From Eshraghiella sp051880035 (lineage in GTDB: Bacteria > Bacillota > Clostridia > Lachnospirales > Lachnospiraceae): 33,857 nucleotides of DNA. The stretch is from contig JBJENE010000052.1 in NCBI GenBank assembly GCA_051880035.1, positions 1 through 33,857 on the forward strand, given 5' to 3'. A program made the translations under genes and the position numbers. Positions 23,024-30,604 of the stretch are shown here, in pieces. Numbering within the stretch: the stretch's first letter is position 1; each line of letters opens with the position of its first letter. The notes under the pieces were generated by a model. It was not told the DNA's origin, searched no databases, and saw only the letters and a list, made by a program, of their open reading frames with translations.

Positions 23024-23170
23024 TTACTCAAATCTCATTTTCAATTTTTCATTGTTAGGAAATTCAACCACATTGGAATTTTTAAATATTGTTTTACCAT
23101 CATATTCACAAACTGATTCCGTCTTTAAAGCCTCAACCAGTATTTCCAATTTTATTTTGAAGGCTTTCTT
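23024..23170 (-). other. Open frame between hicB and the SecB-like gene, possible antitoxin extension
   Basis: The frame is open from 23170 to a TAA at 23024-23026 and overlaps the last 38 bases of hicB in another frame. Its reading (from AFKIKLEILVEAL to NEKLKMRFE) has protein-like composition, but only a TTG (23149) is available as a start and no ribosome site is visible. It could be the remnant of, or a frameshift-made, C-terminal HicB extension of the kind that chaperones recognise in TAC antitoxins. It could also be chance. Confidence 0.35.
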
Positions 23171-23516
23171 TTACATGGTCCTCAGAAACATATTCTTCAA
23201 TTGCTTTCTCTACAGTAGCATTAAGCGTATCTCCGTTTTTAGAAGACACCATAGCCAATTTTTTATGCAATTCAGGATTTATGCGGATATTAAATATTCC
23301 TTTATATTCCTTTTCCGGTTGCTTTCCGACTTCCGAACAGAATTCCAGATAATCGTCAACAGCATTTCGGAACTCTTTCTCAACTTCCTGAATGCTTTTA
23401 CTCTCAAAATTAACTAAATCATTAATTCCTTCAATTTTTCCACGAAGAACCATTTCTTTTGTATCAAATTCTATTTTTGTATGATATCCTTTATATTCCA
23501 ATATATTTTTATTCAT
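23133..23516 (-). CDS. hicB: HicB-family antitoxin
   Basis: A 127-residue antitoxin. The N-terminal partial RNase H-like HicB fold includes YKGYHTKIEFDTKEM, the GINDLVNFESKSIQEVEKEF segment and VDDYLEFCSEVGKQPE. The C-terminal part, FNIRINPELHKKLAMVS to ATVEKAIEEYV, is a ribbon-helix-helix DNA-binding domain. HicB neutralises the HicA mRNA-cleaving toxin and represses its own promoter. Its ATG overlaps the hicA stop as TAATG. After the RHH there is a short tail ending in KIGNTG; another reading frame stays open beyond this stop up to the SecB-like gene. Confidence 0.93.
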   Translation of the reverse strand: MNKNILEYKGYHTKIEFDTKEMVLRGKIEGINDLVNFESKSIQEVEKEFRNAVDDYLEFCSEVGKQPEKEYKGIFNIRINPELHKKLAMVSSKNGDTLNATVEKAIEEYVSEDHVKESLQNKIGNTG

Positions 23517-23773
23517 TATAATTCTCCTAGATTCTGTAAAAATTCAACCAGATCCTTTAATGCCCCGGGATTCATTACATCCCCCGGATGTGGCTTGTGC
23601 AACATAATAACTTTTTGATCTTCTTTTCTGTAAAATTTTACTCTTGAACCGGAAGTTTTTCCTTTGGTAAATTCCAGAAATCCTAATTGCATTAATAAAT
23701 TTTTTGCCTCTGTATAAGTATAATCTTTAGGTAGTCTTCCTATTCTTTCTTTTGCTTTTTCAAATTTGCTCAT
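23516..23773 (-). CDS. hicA: HicA-family toxin (mRNA interferase)
   Basis: An 85-residue double-stranded-RNA-binding-fold toxin beginning MSKFEKAKERIGRLPKDYTY. It carries the family motif GSRVKFY and the catalytic His region MLHKPHPGD. HicA toxins cleave mRNA in the cytoplasm and stop translation until HicB binds them. The toxin-first order is typical of HicAB. I chose the ATG at 23773, with AGGGGGTG upstream; the frame is open to 23854, but that would start inside the promoter. The promoter and a 31-bp palindromic operator precede it. Confidence 0.94.
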   Translation of the reverse strand: MSKFEKAKERIGRLPKDYTYTEAKNLLMQLGFLEFTKGKTSGSRVKFYRKEDQKVIMLHKPHPGDVMNPGALKDLVEFLQNLGEL

Positions 23774-23800
23774 TTTGCACCCCCTCACCCCCTCATATAA

Positions 23801-23854
23801 TATTATGTAACTATTTCTTAGTTGCATAATACATTCTCTATGAATAATTGTCAA
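23801..23854 (-). promoter_or_regulatory. hicA promoter with embedded palindromic operator
   Basis: Leftward TTGACA (23849-23854), a 17-base spacer and TATTAT (23826-23831) form a strong promoter. A 31-base inverted repeat (23801-23831; arms TATTATG-N-AACTA with one mismatch) overlaps the -10, a good HicB target. The -35 box overlaps the stop codon of the CPBP gene. Confidence 0.85.
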
Positions 23855-24657
23855 GATTTAGCCTGTTTTTCTTTCTTACAACCAATAAGAAAACCTTTCT
23901 TTTTCATCGCATACATACTATATAAAGACAGTATCAGAGATGGGATCATGCCGACAATAATAGCCAAAGGATTACCGTAATACCAGTCATTATTATAACT
24001 TATGAAAATCGGCAGCAGGTTTGCCATTCCATGGCTGATTGTACAAGGAAAAATGGATTCACTTCTCCTGAACATATATATCATAAAAGGAGTCATAACA
24101 ATGTTACTTATTGTAATCTCCACGAAAACCACAACCGGATGTTCCATATAGAAAATAATTCCCAGATGATATATTCCTCTGATAAGTCCAAGAAGCAGAC
24201 ATGCCGACAGCGTGCCGGACATTTTTTCAAGCTTAGGGAAAAAATAACCTATCCAGCCCAGTTCTTCTCCCAGCATTTCAATGAAACAGGCAATACCAAA
24301 CACCGTCATCATTCCGATTTGTCCAAGTCCTGCTATTGTAAAAGTTGACTCAACCTTATCCCTGAAAATAAGATACATCATAAACTGGGTGGCATAGACC
24401 GTAAAAAGCGTTCCGACTATGGAAAAAACATACATTTTCCATCCTTTTTTGAAAGAAAAACAGATACCTAAATTATTCCATCCCTCTTTTTTAATTTTGG
24501 TAACAATTAATGTAAAAATCATCGGAACAAATGATGCTATTGCCGCGAAAATCATGGAATAGTCTGATTCCCCGTTTCCATATGCAATTACCCAGAAAAT
24601 ATTGCTGATTAACAGTACAATAATTAATTCAATTATGATTCCTATTTTGGATTTCAT
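23851..24657 (-). CDS. CPBP-family intramembrane metalloprotease
   Basis: A 268-residue membrane protein with about seven or eight helices. It has the family motif FIEMLGEELGWIGYF (paired Glu, about residue 125), a His in LIRGIYHLGII and SHGMANLLP near the third motif. These are the metal and catalytic residues of Rce1/CPBP-type proteases, which cleave prenylated or peptide substrates; many bacterial members process bacteriocins or give immunity to them, but the substrate here is unknown. The ATG at 24657 has GGGAGG 6 bases upstream. It follows the GNAT gene by 33 bases and its stop lies inside the hicA promoter. Confidence 0.85.
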   Translation of the reverse strand: MKSKIGIIIELIIVLLISNIFWVIAYGNGESDYSMIFAAIASFVPMIFTLIVTKIKKEGWNNLGICFSFKKGWKMYVFSIVGTLFTVYATQFMMYLIFRDKVESTFTIAGLGQIGMMTVFGIACFIEMLGEELGWIGYFFPKLEKMSGTLSACLLLGLIRGIYHLGIIFYMEHPVVVFVEITISNIVMTPFMIYMFRRSESIFPCTISHGMANLLPIFISYNNDWYYGNPLAIIVGMIPSLILSLYSMYAMKKKGFLIGCKKEKQAKS

Positions 24658-24690
24658 ATTAATCCTCCCACATTTCATATTTGTATTATT

Positions 24691-25140
24691 TTATAAATCT
24701 TTTATGTATACTCTGGACGGTTCTCCGCCAATGTCATTCATCATCTGATAGAACCTGCATCCGTATTTTTCGTACAAGCCCTCATGATTCGTTGAAATAT
24801 AGACTTTATGAACGCCCTCTGTCTTTGCTATTTCTGCTATTTTCTCAAACAGTTTTCCCACATAGCGGTGTCCTCTTCTATGAGGAAAAGTATAAACCCA
24901 ACCCATCCATGGTTTAATATTTACGGGCTGAATATCATCTTTTTCTGCGTATGTACAAAATGATATAAGTTCGTCATCTTCTACCAGCATAAGAACCTTC
25001 ACATCATCTCCAACAGCCTCCTGTAATTTGCCCTGTTGCAGTAAATCATGCAGGAATTGTCCGGCTCCCCAATCGCATTTTCCGATTTCCTCAAGCCAGT
25101 GCTCCTGCCTGTCACTTTCAAAATAATTAATTACTTTCAT
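24691..25140 (-). CDS. GNAT-family N-acetyltransferase
   Basis: A 149-residue acetyltransferase. The acetyl-CoA pyrophosphate-binding loop appears as RRGHRYVGKLFEKI, preceded by WMGWVYTFPHRRG, and a C-terminal HEGLYEKYGCRFY segment is typical of GNATs. The substrate is unknown. The ATG at 25140 is preceded by GAGAGGATGGAG; an upstream start at 25179 would overlap the likely TATAAT promoter near 25174. It heads the leftward run towards the CPBP protease. Confidence 0.8.
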   Translation of the reverse strand: MKVINYFESDRQEHWLEEIGKCDWGAGQFLHDLLQQGKLQEAVGDDVKVLMLVEDDELISFCTYAEKDDIQPVNIKPWMGWVYTFPHRRGHRYVGKLFEKIAEIAKTEGVHKVYISTNHEGLYEKYGCRFYQMMNDIGGEPSRVYIKDL

Positions 25141-25275
25141 TGATTCTCCATCCTCTCTGCATATATTTGTTTCATACATTATAACATATGTTTACCAAAA
25201 TGCCGACAGATAATTGAAAAACAGTATATTAAGTGCTAATCTTAATGTATTGATTTTAAATAGGAGGGAAAACAA

Positions 25276-26037
25276 ATGAAAGTTAATACATCTTCATTTC
25301 TTCTAAACTGGTTTGTACTTTTTTATTTCATAATACTCTTCGTCGAAAGACTCCAGAGCATTATAAGGTCCTGTATGGACAAAAACATCAGGCTGACAGG
25401 AAGCGGTTTCAATGCTTATGTTTATATTATAACAATTCTGTCGTTAACCGCATTCCTCGTTCTGCTCTTTGTCGGAAACGGCTGTTTCTTCAAAGCTCTT
25501 TTTACAAGAGATGCTGCCATTCACGGGCAGATTAATTATCTCATGTTAAGCATTACTGCCGGGGTAATTCTCGTTGGAGGAATGGTACACACCGAATACA
25601 CAATCGCACCTGTACAGTTCATTTCATACGGAATGCTGATTATCGCCCTGATAATTAAAACAGCCAATATGAACGGGGTTGTTTCAAGCAGTCTCCTGTT
25701 ATGGCTTTCCATTATTTATCTGATTACTTTTTCAATGGCCATTCCGGTTATGTACCATTCGGATATTGCACATGCAGGAATTTTTCATGTGATTGAAGCA
25801 ATTGTTGCCCTTCTGCTTGTGGCAATATTCACATACCTTATGTATCTGGTCTTTATCGGAAAAGCTGTCAATCTCTTTATGATTTTCCCAATCGCAACTG
25901 CCGTAATAGGCGACGCTGTTATTCTCGCAATGAGATGGAAAGAAAAAGTAAACAGCTTTGTATTGATATTCCTGATTGTGTCGGTCATTCTCTGGATAGC
26001 CGGAAAAATAACGACAGCTGTAAAAATGCATATATAG
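25276..26037 (+). CDS. Polytopic membrane protein of unknown function
   Basis: A 253-residue protein with about seven membrane helices, beginning MKVNTSSFLLNWFVLFYFII. Landmarks are loops RSCMDKNIRLTGSG and MVHTEYTIAP and a C-terminal basic end. I do not recognise the family. It has a strong ribosome site (AGGAGGG, 11 bases before the ATG). It is followed by a gene with its own promoter, so it may be monocistronic. An extended -10 (TGCTAATCT near 25234) with TTGAAA at 25214 is a possible promoter. Confidence 0.65.
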   Translation: MKVNTSSFLLNWFVLFYFIILFVERLQSIIRSCMDKNIRLTGSGFNAYVYIITILSLTAFLVLLFVGNGCFFKALFTRDAAIHGQINYLMLSITAGVILVGGMVHTEYTIAPVQFISYGMLIIALIIKTANMNGVVSSSLLLWLSIIYLITFSMAIPVMYHSDIAHAGIFHVIEAIVALLLVAIFTYLMYLVFIGKAVNLFMIFPIATAVIGDAVILAMRWKEKVNSFVLIFLIVSVILWIAGKITTAVKMHI

Positions 26038-26066
26038 TTTCCAAATTATAATAAATATGGTATAAT
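26038..26066 (+). promoter_or_regulatory. Promoter of the phosphodiester glycosidase gene
   Basis: TTTCCA (26038-26043), a 17-base spacer and perfect TATAAT (26061-26066) with TGG before it, an extended -10 type. It begins directly after the stop of the previous gene. Confidence 0.7.
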
Positions 26067-26099
26067 TTGCCATAAAATGCAGGCTCAAAGGAAAACATT

Positions 26100-27137
26100 A
26101 TGAAAACGAACAAAAAGATAAAAATAGGCAAAATAATTCTGAGAGTTTTTGCAGTTATCGGAACAACTCTCGGAATGGTTGTGATTTGCTTATATGCCTT
26201 GATGTATATCTGTACACATGGTCCGTCGCATATAGCGAAGGATTTATTTGTGCTGTCCGTCAGGGAGACAAGTGTGGGCGGATTCCTTGCCAACATGGTG
26301 GTTTCCAAAGAAGAAATCGCAGAAATTGAAGAGAGAAATAATGTTGAAATACCTAACGAAGAAATTGATACAACTTTAATCAACTTTAAGGATCGGGATG
26401 ACCCTGATAACAATACGGAAATAGAGGTTGAAGGAAAGACTCCATATCTTGAGAAAGACGGAATTAAGTTCTATAAAGTCTCAGGACCTACTTATTCCGG
26501 CACAATGGTCGTAGTTGAGGATCCTTCAAGAGTATTCGTAGGTTCCTCCGGTGATTATAAAGGAGAGGCCGGACTCAGCGTGCCGCAGATATGCGACAAA
26601 TATGGCGCAACTCTTGCTGTTAATGCGGGTGGTTTCTGGGACGGCAACGGACATGGGGACGGCGGTACTCCGCTTGGCATAGTAATGTCAGAAGGAAAGC
26701 ATAAATACGGTGATTTGAATACTCCATATAATGTAATAGGTTTTGATGAAAATGATGTATTCATTATCGGAGCAATGACTCCCGCACAGGCAATTGCCAG
26801 AGGAGTAAGGGATGCCGTAACATTTCAACCTTTTCTTATTCTTAACGGAGAACCTCTTCCGGTAGCCGGTATGGGCGGCGGTCTTAATCCGAGAACGGCA
26901 ATCGGTCAACGCGAGGACGGAGCGGTACTTCTCCTTGTTATTGACGGAAGACAGACCCACAGTCTCGGTGCATCCATGATTGATCTAATTAACGAAATGC
27001 TTGATTTTGGTGCCGTTAATGCAGCAAATCTCGATGGAGGCGGATCCACGGTGCTTTATTATGATGGTGAGATTCAAAATGAAATTTCATCCATTTATGG
27101 TGCAAGAGGCGTGTCTACAGCAATTTGTGTCAGATAA
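26100..27137 (+). CDS. Phosphodiester glycosidase (NAGPA-like) membrane protein
   Basis: A 345-residue protein with one N-terminal membrane helix (about 15-35) and an external domain. From about residue 135 it matches the phosphodiester glycosidase family (PF09992), with NAGGFWDGNGHGDGGTPLG, FNAxQ-type pieces, NPRTAIGQREDG and NLDGGGSTVLYYDGE. In the family, human NAGPA removes GlcNAc from phosphate diesters; the bacterial relatives are linked to exopolysaccharide or teichoic acid decoration. The gap to the next gene is 12 bases, so an operon of two is likely. Confidence 0.9.
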   Translation: MKTNKKIKIGKIILRVFAVIGTTLGMVVICLYALMYICTHGPSHIAKDLFVLSVRETSVGGFLANMVVSKEEIAEIEERNNVEIPNEEIDTTLINFKDRDDPDNNTEIEVEGKTPYLEKDGIKFYKVSGPTYSGTMVVVEDPSRVFVGSSGDYKGEAGLSVPQICDKYGATLAVNAGGFWDGNGHGDGGTPLGIVMSEGKHKYGDLNTPYNVIGFDENDVFIIGAMTPAQAIARGVRDAVTFQPFLILNGEPLPVAGMGGGLNPRTAIGQREDGAVLLLVIDGRQTHSLGASMIDLINEMLDFGAVNAANLDGGGSTVLYYDGEIQNEISSIYGARGVSTAICVR

Positions 27138-27149
27138 CGGAGGATTAAC

Positions 27150-28247
27150 ATGAAGAAAAAACTTAAGTTTAAGCATATTCTCTGCATATATGCAGGTGTT
27201 CTCGCTATTGCCACAATTGTTATCTGCTGTATTGTGTGGTCCGGACTGAAAAAATACCAGAATTCATATGACAAAGCCGAGGCATCCGGAAATCCTGAAT
27301 TATTCATGAGTAATTTTATTGAAAACTGGAACAAAGAAACCGTAAGTGCCTATATAGAGGAATACGGTCTTCAAAATGTCAGTAAATATACTACCAATGA
27401 GCAGGCATGCGAGTATTTTATGAGTTTCCCGGGTGAGATTTCATATACCGAAACGGAAAAGTCAAATAATATCCGCCCTGTATATGATATCTACGCCGGC
27501 GACAGGCGAATTGCAGCGATATCACTCAAAACGGTCGGCAATAACGACGAGTTTGGATTTCATGACTGGATTTTGAACGAGATTGTTTTTGATACCAATT
27601 CACTGGAATGTAATGATTATGAAGTAATTGTACCTGCAGGTTCGACTGTTGTGGCAGGTAATATTACCCTTACAGAGGAAGACATTACCGGAATAATTAA
27701 AAGCGATTCTCCTGTAGCGCTCAAGGCAGAAAGCTTTGGTGCCGTACTTGTGCAAAACGAGGTATACAAAATAGATAATGCGGAATTCGAGCCTGTTTTG
27801 ACAGTAACATATCCTGATGGAAGTGTTGCACAGAATGTCGAACCGGTCGACGATGTGTTTGATTATTCGTATAAGGCGGATACTTCTTTTGTAGATGAGA
27901 TGACACCGTTTGTCTATGATGTCTGCGAGGCGTACACAATGAATATTTACTGCAAACTCAGTTTTGCGGAAGTATGTAAATATATTGAGTACAATTCAGA
28001 TGCTTATAAAATTGTTCAGGAAGTACAATCGGCAATTATCTGGGGATGGCAGCCGGATGTTGTAGAAATCACCGAGAAAAATGCATTTGATTTTGTTATA
28101 TATAATGACAATCTTTTTTCATGCAAATATTACGGAAAAGTCTACAGAGCTGATGAGGAAGAAGTCAGGGAAGAAACAGTCAATTACGATATGCTGTTTC
28201 GTAGGACAGGGGACGGATGGAAACTTACATATTTTGTAATAGAATAA
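27150..28247 (+). CDS. Membrane-anchored extracytoplasmic protein of unknown function
   Basis: A 365-residue protein beginning MKKKLKFKHILCIYAGVLAI, with a single membrane anchor (about 9-31) and a long acidic outside part. I recognise no domain; the C-terminal segment with MLFRRTGDGWKLTYFVIE resembles the last strands of NTF2-like folds. A GGAGG site lies 6 bases before the ATG, and the gene follows the phosphodiester glycosidase by 12 bases, so the two may act together on the envelope. A bidirectional terminator follows. Confidence 0.7.
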   Translation: MKKKLKFKHILCIYAGVLAIATIVICCIVWSGLKKYQNSYDKAEASGNPELFMSNFIENWNKETVSAYIEEYGLQNVSKYTTNEQACEYFMSFPGEISYTETEKSNNIRPVYDIYAGDRRIAAISLKTVGNNDEFGFHDWILNEIVFDTNSLECNDYEVIVPAGSTVVAGNITLTEEDITGIIKSDSPVALKAESFGAVLVQNEVYKIDNAEFEPVLTVTYPDGSVAQNVEPVDDVFDYSYKADTSFVDEMTPFVYDVCEAYTMNIYCKLSFAEVCKYIEYNSDAYKIVQEVQSAIIWGWQPDVVEITEKNAFDFVIYNDNLFSCKYYGKVYRADEEEVREETVNYDMLFRRTGDGWKLTYFVIE

Positions 28248-28256
28248 CTTCTATGA

Positions 28257-28290
28257 AAAAGCCGCAATGACGAAACTCACTGCGGCTTTT
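28257..28290. terminator. Bidirectional terminator
   Basis: AAAAGCCGCA (28257-28266) pairs with TGCGGCTTTT (28281-28290), with A and T flanks. It lies between convergent genes. Confidence 0.9.
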
Positions 28291-28339
28291 ATTCGGCTGA
28301 AACAATATTTATAATATTATCCTAACCCTTGTGTTTAAT

Positions 28340-29026
28340 TTATGCATAAGCGTCCACTATCTTCCAGACACCGTCATACTTAATCAGGAAACATTGCAAT
28401 GTTGTTCTTTCTTTATATTCGCTTCCCTTACATAAAATAGTCAAATGAACATGAACCGCGGTTGTTTCATCATATAAGGATGTATCAAGAACCAATGTTT
28501 TCAATTCATCCGATTCTATCTCCTTAATAAATGTGTCAAACATTTCTTCCGGCCACTTCTCTTCTCTTGGAGTAACTACACCTATCTCTGTATCAAAATT
28601 ATCGCCAAATTCTTCAGTTAATGTCACCATATATTTGTCACGATAGTAGCTATAGTAATCATCCCAACTGTTTACAGGATAAGGAGGCTCAACTTCATCA
28701 TAAGATTTGGTAATATCCAAGGTTATGACTCTTTCCTCATATTTTAAAAAATCCATTTCACTGTTCATATCATCATACTTTATCATTTTGGCCTGACAAT
28801 AATCTTTATTGGAATAATAGTAATATTTATCCATAATCTCTTTATCATTCCGAATGTATCCTTTAGCATATTCAACAGCAATCTGTTCCGCTTCGCTTAA
28901 TTCCTTCTCATCCACAGTTTCTACATTGGAATCCGAACCCGGTAAACCTATCAATGAACCGAAACCACACCCGGTAAAATTAACTGCGATTAAACAAACA
29001 AGTAAAATGCAAATTATTTTTTTCAT
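28340..29026 (-). CDS. Lipoprotein with NTF2-like C-terminal region
   Basis: A 228-residue lipoprotein. The signal ends in a lipobox (VNFTGC, Cys near residue 20), so it is anchored to the outer face of the membrane. The mature part is acidic and rich in Tyr (YYYSNKDYC, DDYYSYYRDKY), and its end, CFLIKYDGVWKIVDAYA, is typical of a SnoaL/NTF2-like or DUF4878-type domain. No catalytic role is visible. The ATG at 29026 follows AAGGAG; a longer reading start runs through the promoter. It is convergent with the preceding gene. Confidence 0.8.
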   Translation of the reverse strand: MKKIICILLVCLIAVNFTGCGFGSLIGLPGSDSNVETVDEKELSEAEQIAVEYAKGYIRNDKEIMDKYYYYSNKDYCQAKMIKYDDMNSEMDFLKYEERVITLDITKSYDEVEPPYPVNSWDDYYSYYRDKYMVTLTEEFGDNFDTEIGVVTPREEKWPEEMFDTFIKEIESDELKTLVLDTSLYDETTAVHVHLTILCKGSEYKERTTLQCFLIKYDGVWKIVDAYA

Positions 29027-29063
29027 GTAAACCAACTCCTTTTTCTTTGAATTCCTATATATA

Positions 29064-29092
29064 ATCGTATCATAAAATACATATAGTTTCAA
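29064..29092 (-). promoter_or_regulatory. Promoter of the lipoprotein gene
   Basis: Leftward TTGAAA (29087-29092), a 17-base spacer and TACGAT (29064-29069) with a TG extension. Confidence 0.65.
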
Positions 29093-29129
29093 GTTGTTTA
29101 CAGGCTTTTTGACCTATGAAAAATTAAGG

Positions 29130-29158
29130 TTTTTATTTTCCATAGAAGATGATATAAT
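29130..29158 (+). promoter_or_regulatory. Promoter of trkA-trkH
   Basis: TATAAT at 29153-29158 with TGA directly before it is an extended -10; the -35 (29130-29135) is weak. Confidence 0.65.
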
Positions 29159-29193
29159 AAATCATAAAATTTCTATTTCGGAAAGGCAGAGTT

Positions 29194-30579
29194 ATGTCAG
29201 CTCCAAAAAGTAAAAAAAAGGGACTTAATATTATTATTGTAGGCTGCGGTAAGGTGGGTGCCACACTTATCGAACAGTTAAGCAAGGAAGGTCACGATAT
29301 TACCATAATTGATACCAATTACAATAAAATACAGGAAATAACCAATCAGTACGATATAATAGGGCTGACCGGCAACGGTGCCAGTTACAGTGTGCAAATG
29401 GAGGCAGGCATCAAAAATGCCGACCTTATCATATCCGTAACCGGTTCGGATGAGTTAAACCTCCTTTGCTGTACGATTGCTTCGCAGGTGGGTAAATGCG
29501 CCTCCATAGCAAGAGTCCGCACCCCCGACTACAGTAAGGAAGTCAATTATCTGCGTAACAGACTGGGCCTTGCACTTATCATTAACCCGGAACTGGAGGC
29601 TGCCAAGGAAATCGCCCATATTCTGTGCCTTCCTACGGCACTTGAAGTCAACTCCTTTGCCCATAACCAGGCCGAACTGATAAAATTTAAAATCCCACAG
29701 GGCAATCTTTTAGACGGCATTACCATTGCCGGACTGGGTAAAAATATAGAGCACAAAATCCTTATTTGTGCCGTGGAGAGAGGCGGGGATGTGTACATTC
29801 CTACCGGTAACTTTAAGCTTATGGCAGAAGACGTTATATCCTTTGTAGCCTCCAGCAGAGTTGCAAAATCCTTTTTGGAGGCAATAGGCTTTAAAACTAC
29901 CAAGGTTAAGGACTCCACCATTATAGGAGGCGGCAAGGTTGCATATTATCTTGCCCAGGAGCTGCTTAGGAGGGGAATTTCCGTCAAAATTATTGAATCC
30001 TCAAGGCAGCGCTGTGAAGAACTGAGTGTTCTTCTTCCAAAAGCAATTATCATTAACGGAGACGGTACCGATGAAGAGCTTCTTAAGGAGGAAGGCATAA
30101 GCTACACTGAATCATTTGTTCCTTTGACAGGCATCGACGAGGAGAACATTCTTCTCACCCTTTATGCCAAAAAGGTTTCCAATGCCAAGGTTATTACCAA
30201 AATTAACCGGATTAATTTTGGCAATGTTATAGACAGTCTTGATTTGGGAAGCGTTGTTTATCCAAGATATATCACTGCCGAGGCGATTATTGCATATGTA
30301 CGCGCCAAAAAGGAATCCATGGACAGAAATATCGAAACCCTTTACCATATGTTTGACTCAAGAGTCGAGGCCATTGAGTTCAGGGTTGCACAAGCAGAAG
30401 GCATTACCGGAATACCCCTTAAGGATTTGTCCCTCAAAAAAAATATATTAATATCCTTTATTAACCGGAAGGGCTCCATTATCATCCCCAGCGGTCAGGA
30501 CTGCATTCTGCCGGGAGACACGGTTATGATTGTCACTACTCATCCGGGCTTTAGTGATATACAGGATATACTGCAATAA
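29194..30579 (+). CDS. trkA: Trk potassium uptake protein TrkA
   Basis: A 461-residue cytoplasmic subunit with two RCK units. The first Rossmann fold shows IIIVGCGKVGATL (residues 13-25) and its Asp at the end of strand 2 (TIIDTN); the second shows STIIGGGKVAYYL. Each is followed by an RCK_C lobe (INPELEAAKEIAH...; GIPLKDLSLKKNILIS...). TrkA binds NAD(H) or ATP and gates the TrkH potassium channel. AAAGG precedes the ATG and trkH starts 21 bases after the stop. The length is typical for two-RCK TrkA. Confidence 0.95.
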   Translation: MSAPKSKKKGLNIIIVGCGKVGATLIEQLSKEGHDITIIDTNYNKIQEITNQYDIIGLTGNGASYSVQMEAGIKNADLIISVTGSDELNLLCCTIASQVGKCASIARVRTPDYSKEVNYLRNRLGLALIINPELEAAKEIAHILCLPTALEVNSFAHNQAELIKFKIPQGNLLDGITIAGLGKNIEHKILICAVERGGDVYIPTGNFKLMAEDVISFVASSRVAKSFLEAIGFKTTKVKDSTIIGGGKVAYYLAQELLRRGISVKIIESSRQRCEELSVLLPKAIIINGDGTDEELLKEEGISYTESFVPLTGIDEENILLTLYAKKVSNAKVITKINRINFGNVIDSLDLGSVVYPRYITAEAIIAYVRAKKESMDRNIETLYHMFDSRVEAIEFRVAQAEGITGIPLKDLSLKKNILISFINRKGSIIIPSGQDCILPGDTVMIVTTHPGFSDIQDILQ

Positions 30580-30604
30580 TTTTTTTCGGGAGACACGGTT
30601 ATGA
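30512..30604 (+). repeat. 18-base direct repeat across the trkA end and trkH start
   Basis: CGGGAGACACGGTTATGA occurs at 30512-30529, inside the trkA code for GDTVM, and again at 30587-30604, where it supplies the ribosome site and start codon of trkH. The two are 75 bases apart. Confidence 0.85.

Noticed and set aside
27836..27842. Another exact 0A box TGTCGAA
   Set aside because: It lies inside a coding region, away from any promoter, and one 7-base match is expected by chance in a window of this size.
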